NCBI RefSeq assembly: GCF_046244365.1
Contig: NZ_CP176395.1
Location: 4,650,001-4,714,000, forward strand
Length of the DNA stretch: 64,000 nucleotides
Origin: Paenibacillus_V sp046244365
GTDB taxonomy: Bacteria; Bacillota; Bacilli; Paenibacillales; NBRC-103111
Reading direction: 5' to 3'
The notes beneath the pieces are model-generated. The model saw nothing but the letters and a program-made list of their open reading frames with translations. It was not told the DNA's origin and made no database searches. This document shows, one piece after another, positions 42,677-51,946 of this stretch (positions within the stretch are counted from its first letter, which is position 1; each line of letters starts with the position of its first letter). The translations under genes were made by a program, and so were the position numbers.

Positions 42677-43585
42677 TTACTCTTTCACCGATCCAAGCGT
42701 AATGCCGTGAATGAAATACCTTTGCAGGAACGGGTAGACGATGAGCACGGGAATGATCGTGACGAATATTTTCGCCGCATTAAGCGACTTGTTCGAGAGC
42801 TTCGCCAATTCCGCAAGCTTCTCGGAATCCGTTTCGCTCAGATTGATTTTGACGGCAAGCTGCTGGATATACGTTTGCAGCGGATAGTTCTCCGGCTTGC
42901 TCATCAGAATGAGACCCTGAAAAAAGTCGTTCCAATGCGATACGATGCTAAACAGCGTAACGGTAGCGAGCGCCGGAACGGCCAGCGGAATATAGATGCG
43001 AAGCAGCAAATACCAGGGACCCGACCCATCGATATAAGCGGCCTCCTTCAGCTCCTTGGGCAAATTCCGCATGAAATTCATCACGAGGATCACATTGAAG
43101 ACGGGTACGGCGCCTGGAATGACCAGCGCCCAGATCGAATTGATCATGCCGAGCGATTTGATCATGCCGAGCGATTTGATCACCAAATACCACGGAATCA
43201 AGCCGCCGCCGAACAGCATCGTAAAGACGATAATCCACATATACACATTCCGGCCCGCGAACTCGCGTGAACTCATCGACAAAGGATAAGCCATCAGCAC
43301 GGTCAGGATGAACTGAATTCCCGCTCCAAGCGCAACCCGTTCAAGCGAAACCGCAAAAGCTCGGAAAAATTTCCCGTCATCTAATATTTTCAAATAGGCG
43401 CTCCATGTAAAATCGACAGGCAGAAACAGCACTTTGCCGCCTTCCACCGCCGATTTTTCGCTAAGAGATATCGCAATGGTATGCCAGATCGGCGCTATGC
43501 AAACGAGTGTAATCAGCACTAGCAGGGCCGCAATCAAATAGTCCGTTATCGTCAATTTTCGTGTATTCGTGCTTATTACGTGCAT
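42677..43585 (-). CDS. Carbohydrate ABC transporter permease (YtcP/LplC-like)
   Basis: 302 residues with six membrane segments (first at about 15-37). The EAA loop reads KEAAYIDGSGPWYLLLRIYI ... P, where the permease docks on the ATPase. Residues IKSLGM are present twice in a row because of an 18-bp tandem duplication at 43142-43177, in the loop before the fourth segment. Relatives normally have one copy. No ATPase gene is in the operon, as usual for this group, which shares a general MsmX-type ATPase. Confidence 0.9.
   Translation of the reverse strand: MHVISTNTRKLTITDYLIAALLVLITLVCIAPIWHTIAISLSEKSAVEGGKVLFLPVDFTWSAYLKILDDGKFFRAFAVSLERVALGAGIQFILTVLMAYPLSMSSREFAGRNVYMWIIVFTMLFGGGLIPWYLVIKSLGMIKSLGMINSIWALVIPGAVPVFNVILVMNFMRNLPKELKEAAYIDGSGPWYLLLRIYIPLAVPALATVTLFSIVSHWNDFFQGLILMSKPENYPLQTYIQQLAVKINLSETDSEKLAELAKLSNKSLNAAKIFVTIIPVLIVYPFLQRYFIHGITLGSVKE
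43142..43177 (+). repeat. In-frame 18-bp tandem duplication inside a permease gene
   Basis: GATCATGCCGAGCGATTT occurs at 43142-43159 and again at 43160-43177 without a mismatch, adding six residues to the permease. Perfect identity suggests it is recent. Confidence 0.9.
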
Positions 43586-43602
43586 GCCTCTCTCCCTCCC
43601 CG

Positions 43603-44493
43603 TTAAAAGACCCGATAGTTGGCAAACCGGGAAGCCATCCAGTAAGAAATCACAATCAAGGCGAACGAGACGACCGATTTCATCAGTCCGACCGCAGTCC
43701 CAAGCCCGTATTGAATATTCAGGAGCCCGACTCGGTATACGTATGTGTCGATAATATCCCCGGAATCGTATACGAGCGGATTGTACATATTGAAAATTTG
43801 ATCGAAGCCGGCGTTAAGAATGTTGCCCAGGCTAAGTGTAGCGAGCAGCACAACCGTCGTGACGATGCCGGGAAGCGTAACGTGGAGCAGTTTTTGCAGC
43901 CGGTTCGCGCCGTCGACTTCCGCAGCTTCATAAAGATCCGGGTTAATGCCGGTAAGCGCCGCCAAATAAATAATCGTTTCGAAGCCGAACTCCTTCCAGG
44001 TATCGCTGGCTACGATCACATACGGAAACCAGTTGTTGTCGCCGAGAAACATGACCGATTCGCCGCCAAGCGTCGTGATCAACTGATTGATCGGCCCTTC
44101 CGAAGACAGCAATTGAATCACGATGCCCGACAGGATGACCCAGGAGAGAAAATGCGGCAAATAGACGATCGTCTGAATCCACCGCTTCAGCCTGCCGAAG
44201 CGCAGCTCGTGCAGCATCAGCGCGAAGACGAGCGGCACCGTCAAATGGGCGATCATTTTCATCAGTGCAATAAAGACGGTGTTGAAGAAGATCGTCCGGC
44301 TGTCGCGAAGCTCGAACAGAAAGCGAAAGTTATCGAGCCCGACCCATTCCGAATGGAAAAAACCGAGCCCCGGATTAAAATCCTGGAACGCGATAACCCC
44401 GCCGAGCATGGGGATGATGCTGAATATGCACAGCACGATCATGCCGGGAATCATCATCACGTGATAGTGAATTTGAAAACGCCGATTTCTCAT
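43603..44493 (-). CDS. Carbohydrate ABC transporter permease (LplB-like)
   Basis: 296 residues from ATG 44493; a frame open 15 codons further lacks a better site. Six membrane segments; the first is YHVMMIPGMIVLCIFSIIPM. The EAA loop is LYEAAEVDGANRLQKLLHVTLPGI. This is the partner of the 42677 permease and, with the solute-binding lipoprotein, forms a complex-sugar importer of the LplABC/YtcQP type. There are only 17 bases between it and the next permease. Confidence 0.9.
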   Translation of the reverse strand: MRNRRFQIHYHVMMIPGMIVLCIFSIIPMLGGVIAFQDFNPGLGFFHSEWVGLDNFRFLFELRDSRTIFFNTVFIALMKMIAHLTVPLVFALMLHELRFGRLKRWIQTIVYLPHFLSWVILSGIVIQLLSSEGPINQLITTLGGESVMFLGDNNWFPYVIVASDTWKEFGFETIIYLAALTGINPDLYEAAEVDGANRLQKLLHVTLPGIVTTVVLLATLSLGNILNAGFDQIFNMYNPLVYDSGDIIDTYVYRVGLLNIQYGLGTAVGLMKSVVSFALIVISYWMASRFANYRVF

Positions 44494-44566
44494 GGAGTTG
44501 CTCACCCGCTCTTTCCGAAGAACGGGCGTTCGCCGCAATGCTCTGTTGACGAACGCCCGAAACCGC

Positions 44567-46219
44567 TTATTTCTTCAACTCTTCCTCAATTTCTTTGATG
44601 ATCTGTTCGCCGCCGCTCTTCTTCCATTCTGTGACGAAAGCGTCGAACGAATCGAGCGATTCTTTGCCCATGATGATTTTGGTAATCATCTCGTCCTCCA
44701 TCTTCTTCAGCGCCGGCCATTTCAGTTCCATCGCCTTCGTCTGCGAATTGAACACGCTCGCCACCTTGTTCATCGGCGATTCCAGCGCTCCGCCGCCAAC
44801 CAGATAAGCATTGGTGTACATCCAGCTTCCGGGATCTTTGCCCGGATCCGCGTTATTCTTAACGACTTTATCGTAAATGTCCTTCTCGTCGATTCGCAGT
44901 TGATCCGGTTTGAGCTGACCGTCAAGCGCTTTCTTGACGGCTTTCAGACGATTGGTTACGATCTGCGGCTCCACGAATGTGGCGCGAAGCGGGTAGTAGG
45001 CGGCATTGACGCCGTTGATCAATTTGGACGTCGCCTCGGCGTCGTTCTCGATATTCGAGTACAGGTTCAAATACTTCACAACTGCTTCCGGATTCCTATA
45101 TCCTTTCTTGACAACGAAATATTGCGAGCTGACGGGACCTACTGTCGCATTGTACTTGCCAGAGCTGTCAAGCGGAAGCGCATACGCTTTCCATACCGCT
45201 TTCGGGTTATTTTTGACCGAATCGTATAATCCCCACGGCATCGACCAGCCGGCGTACAGGAATAATCCGGCTCGGCCGCCGTTTACAAGCTCCGCAGTAT
45301 CTTTCCGTATCGCGTATTCCTTGTCCAGCATCCCCTGCTCGTACCACGCTCTCAGCTTGGCAAGCGCCTGCTTCATCTCCGGAGCCGTCGTTCCGTAGAA
45401 TACCTTGCCGTCCTTATCCTTCAGCCACTTACCGGGATAAGCCTGATACGCGGAGTATAGCGGCCCGAACGTATTGCCCGAATCCCCCAGCAGACCGAAT
45501 GTATCCGCCTTGCCGTTGCCGTCCGGATCTTTTTCGATGAATGCTTTGGCGATCGCCGCCAATTCGTCGACGGTTTGCGGGGGCTTCAAGCCGAGCTTGT
45601 CGAGCCAATCCTGCCGTACCCACATCAGCCTGATCGGATCCTCGTCAACGTTAAGATTCGGAAGCGCCATCAACTTGCCGTTGAAGGTCGCGCTCTCGAA
45701 CGCTTTTCCTTTTGTCGCGTCATACATTTTTTTCAAATTCGGGGAAGCGTATTGCTCGTATACCTTCGACAAGTCTTCAAGCTGCCCGGCTTTAACCATC
45801 GCTTTCAGCTCTTTCTCGGAAACGACCATCGCATCCGGCAGATCATTGCTGGAAATCGACAATGCCAACTTTTGATCGAAAGCGTCTCCCAAAGCCGCAA
45901 CCCACGCCGCCTTGAATTTCAAATTGAGCTTTTCCTCGAAATAACGCGTAAACTGGTTGTTCTCTACGGTGTCGCCTGCGGGAAGCGTTTTATCGTCCGC
46001 CGGCACACCCTTTCCGATCGTCATCGTGACGGGCTGGGCGTATTTGCCGAACGGATCGGCCTTTTCCGTCGCTTTCGGCTGTGCGCTCGACACCCCCGCA
46101 GCCGGCTCCTCCTTCTTCGGGCTGCTTGCCGGCGTCTCCGTATTGCTGCTGCAAGCGGATACAAATGCGAGCGAAACCGCCATCATCGACAATCCGATTG
46201 CTTTATACTTGCCTTTCAT
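44567..46219 (-). CDS. Extracellular solute-binding lipoprotein
   Basis: 550 residues, as in the LplA/YtcQ group. Signal peptide with lipobox FVSAC (Cys about residue 23), Ser/Pro-rich linker, then a two-lobe binding fold. Recognisable are MVVSEKELKAMVKAGQLEDLSKV, LMWVRQDWLDKLGLKPPQTVDE and FIEKDPDGNGKADTFGL, a calcium-loop-like DPDGNGKAD typical of this family. It delivers oligosaccharide to the two permeases downstream. Start behind GGGGGA. Transcribed after the regulator gene across a hairpin. Confidence 0.93.
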   Translation of the reverse strand: MKGKYKAIGLSMMAVSLAFVSACSSNTETPASSPKKEEPAAGVSSAQPKATEKADPFGKYAQPVTMTIGKGVPADDKTLPAGDTVENNQFTRYFEEKLNLKFKAAWVAALGDAFDQKLALSISSNDLPDAMVVSEKELKAMVKAGQLEDLSKVYEQYASPNLKKMYDATKGKAFESATFNGKLMALPNLNVDEDPIRLMWVRQDWLDKLGLKPPQTVDELAAIAKAFIEKDPDGNGKADTFGLLGDSGNTFGPLYSAYQAYPGKWLKDKDGKVFYGTTAPEMKQALAKLRAWYEQGMLDKEYAIRKDTAELVNGGRAGLFLYAGWSMPWGLYDSVKNNPKAVWKAYALPLDSSGKYNATVGPVSSQYFVVKKGYRNPEAVVKYLNLYSNIENDAEATSKLINGVNAAYYPLRATFVEPQIVTNRLKAVKKALDGQLKPDQLRIDEKDIYDKVVKNNADPGKDPGSWMYTNAYLVGGGALESPMNKVASVFNSQTKAMELKWPALKKMEDEMITKIIMGKESLDSFDAFVTEWKKSGGEQIIKEIEEELKK

Positions 46220-46274
46220 GCTCCCATCCCCCTCTGTTGGTTTGATTGTTGTTTACAGTGATTATCATAAAACA

Positions 46275-46300
46275 AAAAAGACAGCGTCCGGGAGACGCTG
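46275..46300 (-). terminator. Hairpin between regulator and solute-binding gene
   Basis: CAGCGTC / GACGCTG arms with a 5-base loop, and on the minus strand a TCTTTTTTG tail. It probably ends the kinase-regulator message, or reduces read-through into the transporter genes. Confidence 0.75.
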
Positions 46301-46387
46301 CGTTCATACAATGGGGTCAAAAATACACGCTGCTCGAAATAATGGCGCAAGCAAGTATGAAAAAGTGTCCCTCATAGCGAAACAATT

Positions 46388-47806
46388 TTATACCCTCGTC
46401 TTGGTCTGACGGTATTCGCTCGGAAGCATACCCATTCGTTCGCGAAACACTCTACTAAAATACTTCTCGTTCGGATACCCGCACTGTTCCGCAACCAGGT
46501 AAATGGGCTGCTTGGTCTCCGCGAGCAGCAGCCGGGCGTTCTCGATTCTGGCATCGCGAATATAATCGTGAAAGGTTTGGCCGATCATTTCTTTAAAGCA
46601 TTGGCTGAAATAGCCTTTGCTCATATTCGCTTCCTTCGCCAGATCGCTGTGCCGAATGTCCGCGTCAAGATTCCGATTAATAAAGTCGACAGCCGTCATA
46701 ATGCTGCTGGTGATTTCCTGCGAATACGCGGACTTAAGCACGATCCCCCGCAGCTTACCGCGTATGGCGTTCAGCCAGCTTGCCCACTCCGTCCAGTACG
46801 AGCCTGCGCCCGGCATCCCCGTTTCGGCCCAAACTTCCTCGCGCGCGATGCGGAGCCAGTTCATTGCGGCCGTATAGAACAGGCTTTCGAGCTGCGCGAC
46901 GGACGGCCTTGCCCGCCCGATTTCCTGCAGTAGCTCCTCGAACACGCCGAAACGGACGATCCATTGCAGGGACGACCAGGCGTCGCGATTCGTCCGCAGC
47001 TCCTCGTCGCTCCAGCCCGGATATTCGGCAGGCAGTTGTTCGGCGGAATAGACGTAATAGAACACCTCTGGTTTATGCTCGTAAAATAACGATCTTTCCT
47101 TATATTGCAGAAGCCTCTTGCGAAACGGATCGCGCTCCGCGCCGCGCGCCCCGTGAAGGTGGAGGACCGTTATTTGCCGATCCAAGCCCCGTTCAACAAG
47201 CTCTCTCTTCATCGCCGAAACGGCTTCCGCCGTCATTTCCCGCTCCAGCGGGACGGACCACATCCCCAAGCTGATTTCTTGCGCCGCTTTTCCTTGCATG
47301 AACGGACACTGCCAGAGCGGGCCGAGATCGGCCTGTCCTTCTTCGGCGATGCATACGAGCATCGAATCCGCGGCGGTAAGCGGCTCGGCCGTCCTCGACC
47401 CGGCTGTTGGACGGGATGCGTCAAGGTTGCGCCGAATGCGCTCGCTGATTCTCCCCAGCACCTCCTCCATCCGGGTATTCTCGATTTGCGTCTTGGCAAT
47501 GTAATCGATCGCCCCGATGCGGAGCGCTTCCTGAATCAATTCGAAATCCTGATGGAACGTCAGCACGACGAACCAAATAGGCGGATAAAGCCGCTGCACC
47601 TCCCGCATTAAATCGAGCCCCGACATGACCGGCATCGCCAGATCGGTAATCAGCAGGTCGACCTCCTCGTTCCGCAAAAATTCCAGCGCGCGCTCCCCGT
47701 TGTTCGCCTCGCCGACGACTTTCATGCCGAAAGCATCCCACGGCATTTCCGCGATAATGCCGCGGCGCGCCAATTTATCGTCATCGACAACCAGCACCTT
47801 GATCAT
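46388..47806 (-). CDS. AraC-type response regulator (YesN-like)
   Basis: 472 residues. Receiver domain with VVDDDKL, phospho-acceptor D55 (ITDLAMP) and K105 (YIAKTQIE; the usual Pro after Lys is Thr). A variable middle of about 230 residues, then the AraC helix-turn-helix pair (about 375-470): LAKEANMSKGYFSQCFKEMI and LVAEQCGYPNEKYFSRVFRE. It should activate the transporter and hydrolase genes downstream. Four bases separate it from the kinase stop. Confidence 0.93.
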   Translation of the reverse strand: MIKVLVVDDDKLARRGIIAEMPWDAFGMKVVGEANNGERALEFLRNEEVDLLITDLAMPVMSGLDLMREVQRLYPPIWFVVLTFHQDFELIQEALRIGAIDYIAKTQIENTRMEEVLGRISERIRRNLDASRPTAGSRTAEPLTAADSMLVCIAEEGQADLGPLWQCPFMQGKAAQEISLGMWSVPLEREMTAEAVSAMKRELVERGLDRQITVLHLHGARGAERDPFRKRLLQYKERSLFYEHKPEVFYYVYSAEQLPAEYPGWSDEELRTNRDAWSSLQWIVRFGVFEELLQEIGRARPSVAQLESLFYTAAMNWLRIAREEVWAETGMPGAGSYWTEWASWLNAIRGKLRGIVLKSAYSQEITSSIMTAVDFINRNLDADIRHSDLAKEANMSKGYFSQCFKEMIGQTFHDYIRDARIENARLLLAETKQPIYLVAEQCGYPNEKYFSRVFRERMGMLPSEYRQTKTRV

Positions 47807-47810
47807 CGCT

Positions 47811-49568
47811 TCAATCCTCTCCTTCGCCCTTTGGTTCGAGCGGGATTCTTATGGACATCGCCGTTCCTTCCCCCGGCTTGCTGCGAATGTCGAAGCTCGC
47901 GTCTTCGCCGTATTGCGTGCGAATCATCCGATTTACATAGTAAAGCCCGATCCCCATCCCGACTTTGCGGCGCTCGCGAGACTGATTTTCCAAAAGCTGC
48001 TTCATTTCCTCTTCCTTCATACCCGCTCCGTTATCCTGCACCCGAATACTCGCATAGCGGCCTTCCGCCGCTTCGATGCGTACCTCGATCATCCCTTCGT
48101 CCTTTAACCCGTGATACAAGCAATTTTCCACCAGCGGCTGCAAAATAAACCGGGGAATCGGCAGATCGAGCACATCCTCGTTCACATGAATATGGACCGT
48201 GAACGCAAAATCGTAACGGATGCGCTGCAGTTCGACATAATCTGTCAAAGCCGCGATCTCTTCTCGGATCGTAGACGATCCGCCTTTGCCCATATTGTAA
48301 TACAGAACCCGGTTCAACGCGGATATCAGGTTGTCGATCTCCAGCATGCCCTTGGAGCGCGCCAGCCAACGAATCGTATCGAGCGTATTGTGTATAAAAT
48401 GCGGATTGATCTGGAACAGCAGCTTTTCCACTTCCATCTCGGTTTTTCGTTTTTCTTTCTCCTTGACCTCTTGCAAAAGCCCCCATATTTGCTGTCTCAT
48501 AAGCTGGAACTTGCGCAGTAAAAAGTCAAACTCGATGATCTTAGTCATTTTAAGCGGAGAGTGAAAATTACTGTCTTGTACTTGCTTGATTTCCTTATTG
48601 AACCGTGCAAGCGGCCTGCGCACCGTTCTCCAGATCGTCCATGCAAAAATGAGCGCGATGAGTATGGAAAAGCATGTGAACAGTGCGAACTGCCGAATCC
48701 ACAAGTTTTTCTCGCTGTTGTAGTTTTCTTTCGGGATAACGGCAACGAGCTTCCAGCCCTGATCATGCGGCTCCTCAAAGAGTAAGCTGCCTTGACTTTC
48801 ATAACCCCCCTCGCGGTTGCGAACAGGTTCGTACAGGCTTCCGACGGGGAAGCGCTCGCTGTTTTCGCTGTAGGCGATCCGGTTTTGCTCGTTGATCAGT
48901 AAATGCGCTGCGCTCATGGATGCGTTATCCGCTTGCAGCACGTTCTGCGTCAATTGGAAGCTTGTCTCGATATAAACGTACAGGTTATCATAGCCGGGGA
49001 CATCCACTTTGCGGGTAACGGAGAGCACCGTTCGGTCAATGAAACGGGACAATGTCGTCCGGTGCGGACCGTAATAGGTCAGTTCACCCTGTTGCAGAAG
49101 CCGCGGATTGTTGTCTGGAACGAACTTGTCGCTCAGCATCGGCTCCGGAAACACATAGCTTTGCGTATCGGCAAAATAGTAGAACATATGGCCGAGATCG
49201 GGGTTCGTAAATCGGATTAAATTCACATTGTTCTGAACGCCTTTTCCCAGCTGGTCTTTCAGGAGAATGTCATCGGTTTCCAAATATTTGGCAAGATCGC
49301 GTCCAACCGTACCGTTAAAAGCGAGCTGCTGGGACACATGGTTTAAATTCGAGAGCGTGTTCACAAGGGATATCTGCACCTGTCTCAGGTTGCTGTGAAC
49401 CCCGCTCTGAATTTTATTTTCCAGGATGGAGGTTATCGAAAAATACGAAATGCCGCCGCTCAGCATGAGCGGAATCAGGGTGCTGAGCAGCAGAACGGCG
49501 ATCATCCTGTTTTTCAGCGAATGCAGTGAGAAACTTGCCATGCTTGGAAACGACAATCGCCACTCCAT
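47811..49568 (-). CDS. YesM-type sensor histidine kinase
   Basis: 585 residues from ATG 49568 (AAGGTGG upstream; the frame is open another 40 codons). Two membrane segments: about residues 22-44 (MIAVLLLSTLIPLMLSGGIS) and 290-312. A roughly 240-residue extracellular sensor and a HAMP-like linker lie around the second segment. The kinase core has QINPHFIHN (phospho-acceptor His390), LVENCLYHGLKD, VQDNGAGM and GIGLYYV. Partner of the regulator at 46388. The two-component genes stand first in this uptake locus. Confidence 0.92.
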   Translation of the reverse strand: MEWRLSFPSMASFSLHSLKNRMIAVLLLSTLIPLMLSGGISYFSITSILENKIQSGVHSNLRQVQISLVNTLSNLNHVSQQLAFNGTVGRDLAKYLETDDILLKDQLGKGVQNNVNLIRFTNPDLGHMFYYFADTQSYVFPEPMLSDKFVPDNNPRLLQQGELTYYGPHRTTLSRFIDRTVLSVTRKVDVPGYDNLYVYIETSFQLTQNVLQADNASMSAAHLLINEQNRIAYSENSERFPVGSLYEPVRNREGGYESQGSLLFEEPHDQGWKLVAVIPKENYNSEKNLWIRQFALFTCFSILIALIFAWTIWRTVRRPLARFNKEIKQVQDSNFHSPLKMTKIIEFDFLLRKFQLMRQQIWGLLQEVKEKEKRKTEMEVEKLLFQINPHFIHNTLDTIRWLARSKGMLEIDNLISALNRVLYYNMGKGGSSTIREEIAALTDYVELQRIRYDFAFTVHIHVNEDVLDLPIPRFILQPLVENCLYHGLKDEGMIEVRIEAAEGRYASIRVQDNGAGMKEEEMKQLLENQSRERRKVGMGIGLYYVNRMIRTQYGEDASFDIRSKPGEGTAMSIRIPLEPKGEGED

Positions 49569-49780
49569 CGCTTCTACCACCTTGTTCATTTTTTCAGCCA
49601 TTATAGCATATGAGTTTAGCAGATTGTCGACATTTTCGGACTCTAGCGCGAATCTCGTCTTGTTGCAATTTGACTCGTTCACCGTCAAATCGGATTATTT
49701 CGATGGATGGTTTCTAATGAAGCGCCTTTCGTACTTCCATACCAGTCCATTTGACTAGATAGCGATATAGCAAAAACAAA

Positions 49781-49812
49781 AAAGGAACGCATCACTAAGA
49801 ATGTGTTCCTTT
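49781..49812. terminator. Bidirectional terminator between two minus-strand units
   Basis: AAAGGAACGCAT (49781-49792) and ATGTGTTCCTTT (49801-49812), with T-runs on both strands. It separates the kinase operon from the ABC operon. Confidence 0.8.
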
Positions 49813-49909
49813 TTTTGCTCATATTTAGCTTTTCCTGCCTCTCAATTCGTGCTTCTCCATGCGGGGCATCCTTGATCCGCTGAATCGTAAAAATTTGACA
49901 TCGGACTAT

Positions 49910-50006
49910 GATAAAGTTCTTGTCAAAATCGGAATGGATCTTTTCAAATTTTGACAAGAACTTTATCCCGTAACAAAGAGCCGCGATATCAGTTAATGTT
50001 CTTGTC
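49910..50006 (+). repeat. Family-2 palindromic repeat, copy A5 (most complete)
   Basis: A perfect 20-bp inverted repeat GATAAAGTTCTTGTCAAAAT (49910-49929; complement 49948-49967), then CCGTAACAAAGAGCCGCG and a third box ATGTTCTTGTC (49996-50006). It lies 20 bases past the permease stop. Confidence 0.7.
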
Positions 50007-50026
50007 AACCAACAACCAAATGTTTG

Positions 50027-50794
50027 TTATACTCTCTTTTTATACACCCTCATTGCAAAGAAATAAGCCACGAGCATAATTCCTACGCACCACGCAAGAG
50101 AGATCCAGATATCATTATCTAACGGCTGACCTGACAGCAATGCGCGGATGGATTCTACTATCGAGGTAACAGGTTGGTTTTCGGCAAAGACGCGAACGGC
50201 GGTCGGCATCGAATCGGTAGGAACAAATGCGGAACTTATAAATGGCAGGAAGATAAGGGGGTAAGAAAAGGCGCTTGCGCCATCGGTCGTTTTAGCGGAC
50301 AGTCCGGCTGTAGCTGCTACCCATGTTAAGGCCAGCGTAAACAGAGCGAGTATGCCGGCTACGGCAAGCCATGGCAGCACTCCTGCGGAAGAACGAAAAC
50401 CCATAATTAAGGCTGCAATAATGATGACGACAACCGAAATGGCGTTGGATACCAGCGAAGTGAGCACATGCCCCCAAAGCAAGGCGGAACGTGAAATCGG
50501 CATGGTATGAAAACGTTCGATTATCCCCCGCTGCACATCGGTAAACAGGCGGAAAGCTGTGTAGGAAATTCCGCTCGCAATTGCCATGAGCAAGATACCA
50601 GGCAACAGGTAATTCACATAGTTATCCGTTCCGGACTGAATCGCACCGCCGAACACATAAACGAATAGCAGCATCATCATGATAGGCATGATGGTGACCG
50701 TGATGATGGTATCCATACTGCGGAAAATATGACGCATGGAGCGTTCTAGCATAACGCTAATATCGATGAAAAAATGATTCTTTGTCTGTTCCAT
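50027..50794 (-). CDS. ABC-2 type permease (DrrB-like)
   Basis: 255 residues with six membrane segments (e.g. TIITVTIMPIMMMLLFVYVFGG, LAVAGILALFTLALTWVAAT). The conserved stretch ERFHTMPISRSALLWGHVL is the cytoplasmic coupling loop of the DrrB/ABC-2 drug-export family, and PLIFLPFISSAFVPTDSMP is its extracellular signature. Pairs with the ATPase immediately upstream (no gap). A role in drug or lipid export is likely. Confidence 0.9.
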   Translation of the reverse strand: MEQTKNHFFIDISVMLERSMRHIFRSMDTIITVTIMPIMMMLLFVYVFGGAIQSGTDNYVNYLLPGILLMAIASGISYTAFRLFTDVQRGIIERFHTMPISRSALLWGHVLTSLVSNAISVVVIIIAALIMGFRSSAGVLPWLAVAGILALFTLALTWVAATAGLSAKTTDGASAFSYPLIFLPFISSAFVPTDSMPTAVRVFAENQPVTSIVESIRALLSGQPLDNDIWISLAWCVGIMLVAYFFAMRVYKKRV

Positions 50795-51565
50795 TTACTT
50801 CCCCTCCTTTTTACCAATGATCGCGAGGAAGATCTCCTCTAATGTTGGCTGCTTCTCCACATACTCCAGCTTAGCGGTCGGAAACATCTTTTTCAGCTCC
50901 GGTAGCGTGCCATTGGCGATTATCCTGCCTTCGTGCAGAATAGCAATCCTGTCGGCAAGCTGCTCGGCTTCCTCCAAATACTGTGTGGTGAGAAGCACAG
51001 TAGTCCCTCCGTCGGCAAGCTCCTTGACAATTTTCCATACCTCCATCCGTGCCTCAGGGTCAAGCCCGGTGGTCGGTTCATCCAGAAAAATAATCTGTGG
51101 TTTGCCCACAATACTCAAGGCGATGTCGAGCCTGCGGCGCATCCCCCCGGAGTAAGTAGACACTCTGCGGTTTGCAGCATCAGTCAGACCGAAGCGTTTT
51201 AACATGTCGTCCGCAACCTGGCGAGGGTTTTTGAGGTATCTCAGCTTGGCAATCATAATCAGATTTTCCCGGCCAGTCAAAATTTCATCTACTGCTGCAA
51301 ACTGCCCGGTCAGGCTGATCGTCTGCCGCACGTGATCGGGTTTGGCTGTGACATCATAGCCGTTTATGGCTGCGGTGCCGCCGTCTGGTTTTAGCAGTGT
51401 CGTGAGGATTTTGACAACCGTTGTCTTGCCTGCCCCGTTCGAGCCAAGGAGAGCGAAGATACTCCCCTTTTCCACCTCGAAATCTACACCTTTCAGCACT
51501 TGATGCTGCTTGTAGGATTTTTGCAGTCCTTTTACTTGAATGGAATTGGTTTGTACGGTTTGCAT
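50795..51565 (-). CDS. ABC transporter ATP-binding protein (DrrA-like)
   Basis: 256 residues. Walker A GSNGAGKTT, signature YSGGMRRRLDIA, Walker B IIFLDEPTTGLDP and switch TTQY, where the usual His of the H-loop is replaced by Gln, as in DrrA-type daunorubicin-resistance ATPases. The C-terminal extension ends LEEIFLAIIG, also typical. Start behind GGGAGG. Forms an exporter with the next gene. Confidence 0.92.
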   Translation of the reverse strand: MQTVQTNSIQVKGLQKSYKQHQVLKGVDFEVEKGSIFALLGSNGAGKTTVVKILTTLLKPDGGTAAINGYDVTAKPDHVRQTISLTGQFAAVDEILTGRENLIMIAKLRYLKNPRQVADDMLKRFGLTDAANRRVSTYSGGMRRRLDIALSIVGKPQIIFLDEPTTGLDPEARMEVWKIVKELADGGTTVLLTTQYLEEAEQLADRIAILHEGRIIANGTLPELKKMFPTAKLEYVEKQPTLEEIFLAIIGKKEGK

Positions 51566-51595
51566 TTGATTACCTCCCTTAAATGAAAGGTTTGC

Positions 51596-51940
51596 CTACA
51601 ATTTAATCAACACTTCCGTGCCGTCCTGAGTCTGGACATCGACCAGAACCGTCCCTTTGCAGCGTTGCAACTCCTTGATGAGCTGCCTGATCGCTTGCTT
51701 CGCGTTTTGGTTTTCGAGAATCGACAGCACCAGTTCAATTCCGAACCGGCTGCTGTCCGAATCAAAATCATGCTTCCGGCTCAAGTGCCCATCCGCATGT
51801 CCGCCGTGCTTGTTCAGCCAATCCTTCACTATGCGTTGGACTAAATTAGAGGTCAGTATACCGCTCCCCATGCGTAATACGGCGTAAGGGACCGGAATCG
51901 TAAAAGCGTGCTCCTTGTTTTTAACCTTCACATTCATCAT
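51596..51940 (-). CDS. Conserved small protein in the DUF2089 operon, unknown function
   Basis: 114 residues from ATG 51940; the ribosome site is weak and an ATG one codon on is equally possible. The sequence AFTIPVPYAVLRMGSGILTS and ELVLSILENQNAKQAIRQLI has alternating strand-helix content. No known motif. It lies between the SHOCT-like gene and the ATPase with short gaps, so it is part of the operon, perhaps in regulation. Confidence 0.6.
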   Translation of the reverse strand: MMNVKVKNKEHAFTIPVPYAVLRMGSGILTSNLVQRIVKDWLNKHGGHADGHLSRKHDFDSDSSRFGIELVLSILENQNAKQAIRQLIKELQRCKGTVLVDVQTQDGTEVLIKL

Positions 51941-51946
51941 GACCAA

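Noticed and set aside
41807..43270. 487-codon plus-strand ORF opposite the hydrolase and permease genes
   Set aside because: It is an antisense frame of well-supported GC-rich genes, with Arg- and His-rich composition, no ribosome site and no domain.
43561..44598. 345-codon plus-strand ORF opposite the permease genes
   Set aside because: Antisense shadow of two clear permeases; its sequence is rich in Arg, Asp and His with no family pattern.
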